This document shows positions 36,011-46,597 of a DNA stretch of 64,000 bases, in pieces. The notes beneath the pieces are model-generated. The model searched no databases and was not told the origin of the DNA. It worked only from the letters and a program-made list of their open reading frames with translations. The position numbers and the translations under genes were made by a program. Every line of letters starts with the position of its first letter. Within the stretch, counting starts at the first letter, position 1. Origin of the DNA: Zantedeschia hybrid cultivar (taxonomy: Eukaryota; Streptophyta; Magnoliopsida; Alismatales; Araceae); the NCBI GenBank assembly GCA_030544215.1, contig JARZZO010000008.1, positions 18,120,614 to 18,184,613 of the forward strand, given 5' to 3'.

Positions 36011-37759
36011 TCGGTGAGCCTCACCTCGTACAGAAGGGGCCACCCACCGTGAAATTTCTCACATCTCCTACACACAGGAATGCAATCTAAGTTGCCAAGC
36101 CAAATTTAGCGTGTCCGACTTGGGGGAAAAAGGGGAAGGCATGTACAAAACAAAGATGTATACTATATATTTGTTAACAGATACTAGTACAGATTTGCAA
36201 CGATGTAACATACTGTACAAAGGCACATACTACACAAAAGTATGTTCTCAAAAGCCGACATGAAAGGCTCGACCAAAATGGGACAAGAAAACAAGATGGA
36301 CTATGAAACTGGAAAAAGGCTGGAGAGCCGACTACTGTCGAAAACCTGGCCACCTTATAGTTTCACCGCTGCGAACATTTCCCCCGGGCTCCACCGACAT
36401 CGCAACCCGCTGACGGAACACATCTCGAGAAGTGGCCCCCCCAGCTTCGGCGACCAGCCGCTATCTCCAACTTGTCAGCTAGAAGGACTCGCCGATAACT
36501 CCAATTGAAGAAAGGCCGCCCCGAGTCTCCTTAGAGCAAGAGTCGCCTAAAGTCGGGCAACCAACCGGAAGCAGCCCGCCCGAGAAGGAAAGAGAAAGTC
36601 TAAGGCTGGATAGCAACCCAAAAACTTGAGAAAAGCAAGTCCCTGACACAGACGAACAGTGGCGACAACAGGTCCCTCCCGATGAAATCGAGAGGAAGGT
36701 CAGAACCCTAAGGAAGGGTTAGACATAGTCCCTGACCAGACAAGATTTTTCCATTAGGACATGAAGAGTCTCGGCTCCGTTTGAAAAAATGCACCGAATT
36801 GCGTTACGCAGTGGCTCACCTCCACCACCTTCGAGTCTCCGGTGGGAAAAGTCTCCACCACGCTGAGAGTGTCACTCTTCGCAAGAAGAAAAGGACCCTT
36901 CATAACTGAGGATGAGAAATACGGTGGTGAGCTTCCCCTTTTTAAATAAGAATTGATCCTCGCTGAGGGAAGATCTAAAAAAGACTACTCAAAGGCCCAC
37001 CGTACCTAAAGAGATCAAGGATGGCGGTCCAAAAAGTAGATAGCTAATGGAACCCATGGAAAAATGTACAAGTCATACCACTGCAAGTCATTGGGCTAGA
37101 AGATACTCTGTGATTCCCTACTTTTCTTTTTCACTATGATTGACAAAGTTGTTTCGCAAACACAAGCAGGCAGCCTAGAGTGACAAGAGACTCAAGTCAG
37201 GTTTGGTTGACTTCGGACATGACAAGTGCTACGGACCAGTTGGACAGGATTTGCCATGACACAGTTTGACCCCGGACCGATACACCCGTTCATGATTCAA
37301 CACATCCACAAATCACGAGTGTATAACAAAAAAGAGGGTCTATTTCTTCCATTAATGCACCAGGAGGTGCAGCAAAGTTACACAAACGGAAGGGTAGCAG
37401 CAAAGAAGATAATAGAAGTCGCAGAGGGTTCGCCTCCCCCCTGTGCTGACCAACGCAAGCCTGTTACTGCCGTCGTCCTCGAAGTCATGCTGCCGATTGG
37501 CCACTCAGACCCGCATCAGGATCTTCATCCCTTATGCGAGGATACCTCCGAACAGACACCTTACGTACTGTAATGCCTCCTTCGAAAGCTGTAGCTCGAT
37601 GGCCACAGGAGATTCTTACTGGAAGACGGCAAGAACATGCGCATCCTCATCAGAAATCTCTTCAACCAAGCACTCAAGAGGAGGATCCATGGAGAGGTCT
37701 AGGAAGGACATAGAAAAAGGACACTTCCCTTGCGGGACTCTTTCGACTTAGAAGAAGAA
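36011..37759. mobile_element. Decayed Tat-type gypsy internal region
   Basis: GC-rich sequence without usable frames, between a tandem array and an antisense-ORF relic. By analogy with 62-64 kb it should hold the C-terminal part of the antisense ORF, but I could not read a convincing protein. Call rests on context. Confidence 0.4.
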
Positions 37760-38330
37760 GTTCTTTCATCGACGAGAGGGCCCAAGGCGGAGTACCAACG
37801 ACATGACGTCTCGGACTTCGAATTCAATCAAGCCACATGCACCCAGGGAGAGTAGCGTCGGGCTTGAAAAACATGGCGGAACATGTTGATTGTTACACCT
37901 GGATGACGTAGGTTCCGGATCAATGTAGCAAATCTCAGAACCACTCGTCAGGAGTTCGTCATCACCTAGGCAGGAGCAATCTTGAAGAAATGAAGCAAGT
38001 GGATGACAAAGGCCAGCACCGATAGCCGGAGGCCAGCCTCAAACATGCTCGAAGGGCATGAATGCCTCTGGCCTCTCCGAAAAGATCTTCAGGAAAAGGC
38101 AGTACGAGGCGATACTTGCCTGGGACGTGGTAGAGGTCTCGAAACTCGGCCAAAAGGTCGACTGTTATGCGCGAAGGGCCCATGGCATTACAGTTCTCAG
38201 CAACCTTTCCGACGTAATCTATAATGCCGTCTGGTTCGAACCTCCTGGAGATTTTAAAGCAGCAAGCAAATGGCGAAGCATTGCCTATCACCAAGAAGGA
38301 CGCGACCATTGCGCGACTTCCTGGAGCCAC
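37760..38330 (-). pseudogene. Relic of gypsy antisense ORF (Transposase_28-like domain)
   Basis: Read on the minus strand, the frame at 38330-38060 gives ITVDLLAEFRDLYHVPGKYR then LVLPFPEDLFGEA. After frame changes, FEAGLRLSVLAFVIHLLHFF, KIAPA, a stop, and later FATLIRNLRHPGV and FRHVFQARRYSPW follow. This matches the domain labelled 'putative gypsy type transposon' (Transposase_28) that plant Tat-group elements encode. It has at least two stops and two frameshifts and is dead. The array at 35.4-36.0 kb lies to its 3' side and an LTR-like region to its 5' side. Confidence 0.7.
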
Positions 38331-38799
38331 TGCTTGAGGAAGAGGAAGGATAGCCGCCGAATGGTATTAAGTCAGGAGGCGTCTTTCCAAACATCTCTTT
38401 GCTCCTCACCATTTAGATATGGCAAAGAGTGAGGGGGGCAAATGAAGGAGAAAAAAATATGCCCGACCCAATAGCACGGTTGGGCCAGCCCATAAAACTT
38501 TTCTCCCTCCAAAGCCCGTAGATTCACTAAACTCCACTGTCCACGAAGGACGGTCCAAAGACAGAAGCTTCTGGGCAAAAGTCGAAATCGGATCCTCATC
38601 AAGATCCTCTCAATCACGTGCGGCCCACTGTGGCCAATTGAAAACCCAAGGTCCCTAGCCGCTCAGACTCGAAAACGGAATCAAATCTCAGAGTACACCT
38701 TGAACAAGACTTTCTAGGCCAAGAGTTATCTCTTCACATAGGGCACAACTTAAGGAATTCTTTGGGATGTACTCTCTCCGATCGGACAAGGAACCGCCT
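38331..38799. other. Unresolved retroelement-like sequence
   Basis: No gene is supported. It lies between the antisense-ORF relic and an LTR-like U5 region and probably belongs to the same decayed element. Confidence 0.35.
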
Positions 38800-39070
38800 T
38801 TTAGAGGGGCTTCCTATCTAACTATTATATAAGGCCCCATATTTCTACGGGTATAGGTACGCTCTCTAGCGTCCAAACTTCTAGAGCCTCCCTCCAGCAT
38901 CTCCAGCCTTTTGACTTTGGCATTAGAGGGGGTTTCACCGGACTGTCATCGGGGGTTCTTCTAATGGTATTATGTTTTACAGGAACTATCCAATGACGTC
39001 GTTCTGACCGAAAATTGAAGGTCATGATCATGGTGGATGAGATTTCAGATGCTTTCACGCTTCCATCGTA
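38800..39070 (+). mobile_element. LTR-like TATA/U5 segment of the decayed Tat element
   Basis: 'tatataaggccccat' at 38826 is followed by 'cattagagggggtttcaccg' and 'gactgtcatcgggggttc'. This is the kind of text seen between TATA and the 3' end of plant Tat-group LTRs. LTR ends were not located. The plus orientation is opposite to the antisense-ORF relic, as expected. Confidence 0.4.
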
Positions 39071-40499
39071 AAGATAACATGTCATGTCTGCTATGATTTC
39101 CTTAATTTAATTTGCGTTGAAGAATGATCATATTATCTTAGAATGAATCGAAGAAATATATAATTTCTTTGCCACTCTCGCGTCACCTACGCAAGATAAA
39201 AGTGCCCAATGTTGTTTCAACGGACAACTGAGAGCCGGTCCTATTTTTGACTGTCGTAACGTTAGTGGACCGGTAATCATCAAAAGTGGCAATGACCCTT
39301 TGAATGGAATCCATCCTTGGTCTCTTGATGCAGCTGGACTATCCACGTCAAACCCCACCCCACAACAATGGGTCTGGTTGACTGAGGCAACCCGACCCAA
39401 ACCCCCCAGTCGACGACGGTCCCTCCACAGACGACCGTGGAGACTGATTGAGACGACCCTCTCCTTCTCAACACGATTGCGGTCCCTTCTACTGGTGATG
39501 ATGCCACTCTCGCGCCAACACATGCCCGAAACGTAGATCGCCTACGGTCCTCTGCGGACTCTAGCCGGTCAATAACATGTTGGGAGGAGGGGCAAAGAAA
39601 CCCAAAAATCGCATCCCATCCAGGGCCCCGTGATCTAAATCAAACCCCCCCCCCCCCCCCCCCTTGCCCGCCCGCACACTTTACTGACCGATTACGGTCC
39701 GCAGAAAACCGCAGGCGATCCACACTGATGTTGGATTGGGAGGGAGGCCATCAGATATTGATCCCAGGTGGCCTAGGGTAAGAAGTTTACTCTCCCTCAC
39801 TAAGGTAAAGAGCACCAAAAAAGAAATTTTTTAATATATTATTTAACCATCTTAAAATATATTATTTTTTAATAAAATCAGTAAATTTTGATAACTTTCT
39901 TATTTAGAATGGATGCCAGAATTACTATAGCTTGTACCTATGTAACTTTTTGACGACTTTTGATTATTTACTAACTTATATTATTAACAATCCCACTTGG
40001 CAACACAGTCAAGATGGCCTAAGGACATTGTTCACGCAGTCCGGGGAATACCTAGAAAGGGGAAGGGGGTCTGCGGCAATCCCCTCCCTTCGCTACACAT
40101 ACAGATAGACATATCAATCAAGAGTAATATTTGCTGTAATATTCTTTTCAATTGCAATGAGAGTATTATAATGAATAAAAAAAGAAAAATACAAAAAAAT
40201 AGAATAGATAATCTTCATACCTCTACGTGCGACTGTGGGAACTAATTGAGACAACCCAATCCCTTCCGATGATTGCAGTCTCCTCATAGGCGATTGCGAG
40301 GACTGACTGAGGCAACCCTAACCTTTACAACAATGCCAAATAAAATTTTGAATTCTAACCATTGGACGATAGAGAGGAAGGAGTGCTCCTAGAGTCCTGC
40401 ATACGGCATTTTTATATGTTGACTGTGGCTTATGCGTCGGCCAGCAAAGAAATTTTCAACATTCTATTTTTCTAGATTTCATCTTCCACATAAGTACCG

Positions 40500-40504
<5 letters not shown>
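39071..40504. other. Intergenic DNA with a poly-C run
   Basis: A (C)18 run lies near 39647-39664. Words such as 'actgattgagacgaccc' and 'actgactgaggcaaccc' recur at about 39450 and 40300. No gene is supported. Confidence 0.5.

Positions 40505-40550
<46 letters not shown>
40505..40550. repeat. (TA)n microsatellite, insertion target of the Tat element
   Basis: (TA)n with one AAA interruption. The gypsy element inserted at its right edge. After the element only 'atatata' remains at 50308-50314. Confidence 0.9.
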
Positions 40551-40551
<1 letters not shown>

Positions 40552-41541
40552 GATGTAGACTGGATCTATCACGACCGGATTCCGCAGCTGGAATCCGAAA
40601 AGAAGAGGATCCAGAGCTGGGTCGGATCGGTGTTCGAAGGGGGGCCCGACGGGGATCCGAAAGGCGAGGGACGCAGAGGCGGAGCCGGGGGTCCGATGCT
40701 GGAGGCGACTCGGAGCGGGCCTGCTATTGGATAGTGAGCCCGGAGGCTCCTTCAGCGCGAGACCGGGTCTCCTGCCGCCCTCTTGGAGCGGGCTTTCTCT
40801 TGGATAGTGAGCCCGAAGGCTCCTTCAGCGCGAGACCGAATCTCCTGTCTTGGGGCAGCCGGCGTTCGGCGTCGAGACCAGGGAGAGGAATCCGAGATCG
40901 GCGGCCGAGACCGACTCGGGGAGGCCGGCGATGATTCGAACCGAGCCCCTGCAGGAGGGAAAGAAGAAGAAGAACCAGTCAGCAGGAGCCCCGGGCGTCA
41001 GCCCTGGGGAACCCCCTCTGACGGTCAAGTTAGCTCCTGAAGAAGATTCGATTCAGAAGGCAAGAAAGAGCAGCTTTAATGCTATTCGGACAGAAGTCCT
41101 TTAAGGGTTTCGGAAGCTTGGGGAGGCATCTGTTCCCCCACCCTTTGGCCATAAATAGCGGGGTATTTATAGAAGAGGATAGCGGATGGTTAACGGTGGC
41201 AGCAGATATAGGACTAAATGATGGTTTACTGATAAACCGCCATAGTGCCCGATCCGCCACCGAAGTGGGCCGGATTCGGCTACTGGGCCGAAGGGGGTTG
41301 GGCCGCTGATGGGCCGGAGCCTATTGGGCCCTGGGCTGCCGCGCTGCTCCCGGGCCGTAGGCTAGTGGGCCGCTGACGGGCTGAAGCCTGTTGGGCCAGG
41401 AGCGACGGCGCCGCTTATGGACCGAAGGCTACTGGTGGGCCGCTGGCGGGCCGAAGGCTCCCGGAGGGCCTGGTACTGCTGCTGTTGGGCTGAACGGGGT
41501 TGGGCTTGTTTCAATGGGCCGAATCAGATTCTGCCTCATCA
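40551..41541 (-). repeat. 3' LTR of the Tat element (991 bp)
   Basis: On the plus strand it begins TGATGTAGACTGGATC and ends CTGCCTCATCA. It has two copies of the 73-bp internal unit, at 40712-40784 and from 40785. CTATAAATA on the minus strand (41164-41172) is the likely promoter TATA box. Confidence 0.95.
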
Positions 41542-41556
41542 CATAGCCCCCCACTC
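41542..41556 (-). other. Polypurine tract of the Tat element
   Basis: On the minus strand AGTGGGGGGCTATG precedes the 3' LTR. It is a G-rich purine tract with a short CTATG spacer. Confidence 0.7.
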
Positions 41557-42430
41557 TTGTCTTCCTCAGTTCTGAGATGGCGAGAGTATAGCCCGAAGCT
41601 GTCAGAAGAATATTGTAGCAGGTGCTTTACCCGAAGGTCTGTTCTCTTTCTTGTCACTGGGAAGAGGGTGCCCTCGGTCGGCCGAGGGCTGCGCGGTTGC
41701 TCCGTCTTCGCTCGGAGTGGCGACGAAGGCTCAGAGCTCAGAAGCCGAAGGGCCGAGCCTTCTGACTCGTGTCAGGCTTCATTAAATGGACGGGATGGCG
41801 CGTCGCCTCGCGAGGAAGCACGGGACACGCGTTGCGCATCCAGCCGCTCCGTCAAAAACACAAACGGATCCTGACCGCCTGCGGGTCGCGGATCGCCTCG
41901 GCTCTCTGCCCGAGGCTCCACTCGGATTGCCGCCGTTCCCCTCGTCCCACGCGGATCGGGACACGTGGCGGGCATCCGAGTGATCAGCCGAAGGGTCGGA
42001 GCGCTGTCGGCCGTTGATCGCTCTGCTTCAAGTCCCGGAGCCGGACCGTCATCATTGCCGAAGGACGGTGCACGTGGCGGGCATCCGGGAGGAGCGAGGG
42101 GACGAGCGGGATGATCTCGGCTGCTAGCTTCAGCGGGAGGCGCTTCGAATGGGCTTATAAATACAAGCCCTCAGCAGGGCACTGTTCTTCTTCCTGCTGC
42201 TGCGCTTGCGTTCCCCTTGCAACCATCCGAGCTCTTCTTCCTTCTGTTTAAGAATACAAGGAATGTTTCTGGGCTTTACATTATTGTTTTCTGCATGACG
42301 AGTGGATCTGGCCTTTCCGAAATCTGAGATCTTTTCGTCGTTCGCTATAGCCTGTGAATCCGAGACCCGATGTAGGTTCGGATAGGTCGTTGATAGAATC
42401 TGCTTTAGATGCGGCTTCTGTGGCCGAAGC
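41557..42430 (+). other. Antisense-ORF leader region without the ORF
   Basis: GC-rich sequence between the PPT and the tandem array, containing the TATA box at 42156. The frame from about 42354 runs into the first array units (AEAAPALSHADLENNPPCP). At 61.9 kb the array edge, read on the other strand, has a similar AEANPDSDMDLENN. This shows a shared boundary. Confidence 0.5.
42156..42163 (+). promoter_or_regulatory. Candidate antisense promoter (TATA box) inside the Tat element
   Basis: TATAAATA on the plus strand, opposite to gag-pol. It is followed by CT-rich leader-like sequence (tcttcttcctgctgctgcg). In related elements the antisense ORF would start downstream, but here the next thing is the tandem array. 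Confidence 0.5.
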
Positions 42431-42439
42431 CGCTCCCGC

Positions 42440-43640
42440 TTTGTCTCATGCAGACTTAGAAAATAACCCGCCGTGTCCCGATCCGGATTACATGGCCGAA
42501 GCCATTCGTCGGATCGAAGGACTCGCGGATTTTAAGAGGACCGTGCCGCTCCCGGTACGGTTTGCATGGCCGAAGCCACTCCCGATATGGTTTACGCGGA
42601 CTTAGAGAAATCCATGCCGTGTCCTGATCCGGATTACATGGCCGAAGCCATTCGTCGGATCGAAGGACTCACGGACTTTAAGAGAACCATGCCGCTCCCG
42701 GTACGGTTTGCATGGCCGAAGCCACTCCCGATACGGTTTACACGGACTTAGAGAAATCCATGCCGTGTCCTGATCCGGATTACATGGCCGAAGCCATTCG
42801 TCGGATCGAAGGACTCACGGACTTTAAGAGAACCATGCCGCTCCCGGTACGGTTTGCATGCCGAAGCCACTCCCGATACGGTTTACACGGACTTAGAGAA
42901 ATCCATGCCGTGTCCTGATCCGGATTACATGGCCGAAGCCATTCGTCGGATCGAAGGACTCACGGACTTTAAGAGAACCATGCCGCTCCCGGTACGGTTT
43001 GCATGGCCGAAGCCACTCCCGATACGGTTTACACGGACTTAGAGAAATCCATGCCGTGTCTTGATCCGGATTACATGGCCGAAGCCATTCGTCGGATCGA
43101 AGGACTCACGGACTTTAAGAGAACCATGCCGCTCCCGGTACGGTTTGTATGGCCGAAGCCACTCCCGATACGGTTTACGCGGACTTAGAGAAATCCATGC
43201 CGTGTCCTGATCCGGATTACATGGCCGAAGCCATTCGTCGGATAGAAGGACTCACGGACTTTAAGAGAACCACACCGCTCCCGGTACGGTTTGCATGGCC
43301 GAAGCCACTCCCGATACGGTTTACACGGACTTAGAGAAATCCATGCCGTGTCCTGATCCGGATTGCATGGCCGAAGCCATTCGTCGGATCGAAGGACTCA
43401 CGGACTTTAAGAGAACCATGCCGCTCCCGGTACGGTTTGCATGGCCGAAGCCACTCCCGATACGGTTTACACGGACTTAGAAAATCCATGCCGTGTCCTG
43501 ATCCGGATTACATGGCCGAAGCCATTCGTCGGATCGAAGGACTCACGGACTTTAAGAGAACCATGCCGCTCCCGGTACGGTTTGCATGGCCGAAGCCACT
43601 CCCGATACGGTTTACACGGACTTAGAGAAAACCATAACAA
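42440..43640 (+). repeat. 146-bp tandem array in the Tat element (8 copies)
   Basis: Eight copies spaced 146 bp, each with ATGGCCGAAGCCATTCGTCG and ATGGCCGAAGCCACTCCCGA. The unit is a dimer: one ~69-bp half matches the monomer at 61.1-61.9 kb, and the other ~77-bp half is a diverged relative. Because 146 is not a multiple of three, the ~61-codon open frames shift between copies and are not genes. The array lies between the integrase stop (43703) and the leader at 41.5-42.4 kb. Confidence 0.95.
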
Positions 43641-43702
43641 GTTTTCCGGACAAAAGAGTTCTTTATTCATACCCTCCAGCTGAAAGCCTGGGGAGAGGTG
43701 AC

Positions 43703-45004
43703 TTACATATAATAACGCCGAAGGCGCTCTACATTCCATGTGCGAGGAAGGGGTTGGCCCGAAAGGGTCTCCAACCGGTAAGCTCCACGCCTGATCACCT
43801 CCCTGACCCGATAGGGCCCCTCCCAGTTAGGGGCAAGCTTTCCTGAGGCTTCGGCCGGCTTGGAAGCATGAGCATTACTCAATACGTGGCTCCCTACTTC
43901 AAAGCTTCGGGGCTTTACTCGAGTGTTGTGGTACTTGGCCATGCGCTGTTGATAAGCCGCCAGCCGGATACGAGCTTTATCGCGGGTCTCTTTAATGAGG
44001 TCCAAGTGGTCTTTCAAACCTTCCTCGTTGGCCTCCGGACTGTAAGCAATGACCCTGGGAGAAGGAAGGCCGATTTCCACCGGAATAACGGCCTCTATCC
44101 CATAGGCCATGCGAAAAGGAGTTTCGTCGGTGGGGGTTCGGCTCGTCGTCCGATAAGCCCACAGAACGCTCGGCAGCTCCTCCACCCATCGGCCTTTAGC
44201 CTCACCGAGGCGGGTTTTCAATCCCTGCAGGAGGCTTCGGTTTGTGACTTCGGCTTGGCCGTTTGCTCGAGGATGCGCCACCGAAGTGAATTTGTGAAGT
44301 ATGCCGAAGCTCGCGCAGTTGCCGCTGAACCGTCGGCTGTCGAATTGCTTCCCATTGTCAGAGATGATGGCCCGAGGGATGCCGAACCGGCAAATGATGG
44401 ACTTCCACACGAAGTTCCAAGCATTGCTGTCGGTTATTGACGCGAGGGGTTCGGCTTCGACCCACTTGGTGAAGTAATCGACCGCCACGATGAGGAACTT
44501 TCTTTGACCGGTGGCGATGGGAAAAGGTCCCAGGAGGTCGATTCCCCATTGGGCAAAAGGCCAGGGATCGGACAAGGGGGTCAGAAGGGTGGCTGCCTGG
44601 TGAATGAGGGAGCTGAACCTCTGGCACTGGTCACAGCGCCGTACGAGGGCTAAAACGTCCTCTCGGAGTGTTGGCCACCAGTAGCCTTGCCTCAGGAGCT
44701 TGTGAGACAGGGCCCTTCCTCCCGCATGCGCCCCGCATATCCCTTCATGGACTTCTCTTGCGGCGTAGTCGGCTTCAGCCGGGCCGAGGCACCGCAGCAA
44801 TGGTCGGCCGAAGGATTTCTTGTATAGCACCCCGTCCAGGAGGAGGAAGTGGGATGAGCGTTGTCGAATGTGCTTCGCCTCCTTCGGATCTGGCGGGACT
44901 TCTCCTTGGAGAAGGAAAGCGACGAGGGGGGTCAACCACGTCTCAGCCTCGACCTCAGTGACTTGCATGGCTTCGGTTTCGCCGAGGCTTGGTTCGGCAA
45001 GCTC
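43703..45004 (-). pseudogene. Tat element integrase (last part of gag-pol)
   Basis: The frame is open from the TAG to the natural end at 43703. The His2Cys2 zinc site lies at about residues 74-117 of the frame starting at 44968 (HEGICGAH ... RRCDQCQ). The DDE catalytic residues are in WGIDLLGPF, IISDNGKQFD and GQAEVTNRSL. The C-terminal part contains AYRTTSRTPTDETPF and MAYGIEAVIPVEIGLPS and ends ...WNVERLRRYYM. No chromodomain follows. Apart from the upstream stops this module looks intact. Confidence 0.92.
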
Positions 45005-46597
45005 CTAGACGAGGATCATTCGGCCTCCACCCCCGTCTTGCGTTGACGCTAGCCGGGAAAGAGCGTCGGCTCGGGTGTTCTCGGCTCTCGGGATCCTCAC
45101 GAGTTCACAAGAATCGAATTGGGTGAGGATCTTGCGAGTTACCTGGAGATAAGACGCCATCACCGCGTCCCGAGCCTCGTACTCCCCGGAGATGTGGCCG
45201 GCGATCAACTGGGAATCGCTGAAGGCTTTCAGGTTCTGGGCGCCGAGCTTCTTCGCGGCCCGGAGGCCGGAGATGAGAGCTTCGTACTCGGCGGCGTTGT
45301 TGGTTGCTGGGAAGGAAAAACGCAGGGCGTACTCCGTGACGACCCCCTCGGGTGACGCCAGGATCCACCCGGCGCCGCTGCTTGTGGAGCATGCGGAGTC
45401 GTCCACGAAGAGTCGCCATTCGTCCATCGGCGTAGTCGCCGAAGTAGTCTCGGCTTCGACCGCGTCGGGTGCCGGCTGAGGTGCCGTGGGGGCGCCGGGG
45501 GTAAGTTCGGCGATGAAGTCTGCCAACGCCTGGGCTTTTATTGCTACCCGGGGGGCGTAGGAGATGTCGAACTCCCCCAGCTCAATTGCCCACTTCGCCA
45601 GCCTGCCGGACACCTCCGGCCGGGAAAGAATCTGCCTTAGGGGCTGGTCGGTGAGGACCTTCATGGGATGAGCTAGAAAGTATGGCCGGAGCCTCCTCGC
45701 GGACGAGACGAGGGCCAGAGCCAGCTTCTCCAGGGCAAGGTACCGGAATTCCGCTCCTTGAAGGGCTCGGCTGGTGTAGTAAACCGGCTTCTGAACGCCC
45801 TCCTGCTCTCGGACGAGGACGGCGCTGAGGGCCGTCTCGGAGACCGCAAGGTACAAGCTCAGAGGTTCCCCGGGAACCGGTTTGGACAAGATGGGGACTT
45901 TGGAGAGGTAGGCCTTCAGCTGATTGAAGGCTGTCTGGCACTCTTCCGTCCAGTCGAAGTTGTTGGCATTCTTTAGTAGCTTGAAGAAGGGGAAACAGTA
46001 GTCGGTCGCCCTTGACATGAAGCGGCTGAGGGCTGCGATCCTCCCGTTCAATCTCTGTACTTCTCGGAGGCTTGTCAGAGGTCGCATCTGCATGATGGCC
46101 GAAACCTTCTCGGGATTGGCCTCCACCCCCCGGTGAGTGACCATGTAGCCGAGGAACTTGCCGGAGGCTATCCCGAAGGCGCACTTGGCCGGGTTCAGCT
46201 TCATCTTATACCGCCTGAGGGCGGAGAAAGTCTCGGTCAAGTCGGCCAGATGCTCTGCAGCAAGGCGGCTCTTGACCAACATGTCGTCTATATAGACCTC
46301 CATGTTTCGGCCGAGCTGTGTGGCGAATACTTTGTTGACCAGGCGCTGATATGTCGCGCCGGCGTTCTTCAGACCGAAAGGCATTCGGGTGTAGCAGTAC
46401 AAGCCCAAGTCGGTCGTGAAGCTAGTCTTGCTTTCGTCGTCCGGATGCATCCGGATCTGGTGGTAACCTGAATAGGCATCGAGGAAGCTTAAAAGCTCAT
46501 GGCCGGAAGTCGCGTCCACCACCTGGTCTATCTGAGGCAGCGGAAAGTTGTCCATTGGACAGGCCTTGTTGAGGTTGGTGAAGTCCACGCACATACG
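45005..46597 (-). pseudogene. Tat element RT, RNase H and second RNase H (middle part of gag-pol)
   Basis: The same frame continues after the TGA and runs to a TAG at 45005-45007. RT blocks include RMCVDFTNLNKAC, FLDAYSGYHQI, MPFGLKNAGATYQ and the YIDDML catalytic motif at about residue 101 of this part. The first RNase H is seen as LYLAVSETALSAVLVRE and VLTDQPLRQIL. A second, archaeal-type RNase H follows: WRLFVDDSACSTSSGAGW, NNAAEYEALISGL, FSDSQLIAGHISGE, NTRADALSRLA. A second RNase H of this type is the diagnostic feature of Tat elements. Confidence 0.93.

Noticed and set aside
42440..43640. Repeated ~61-codon frames (MAEATPDTVYTDLEKSMP...)
   Set aside because: They are an artefact of the 146-bp tandem repeat; each copy shifts frame and ends at the same stop, so no protein gene is supported.
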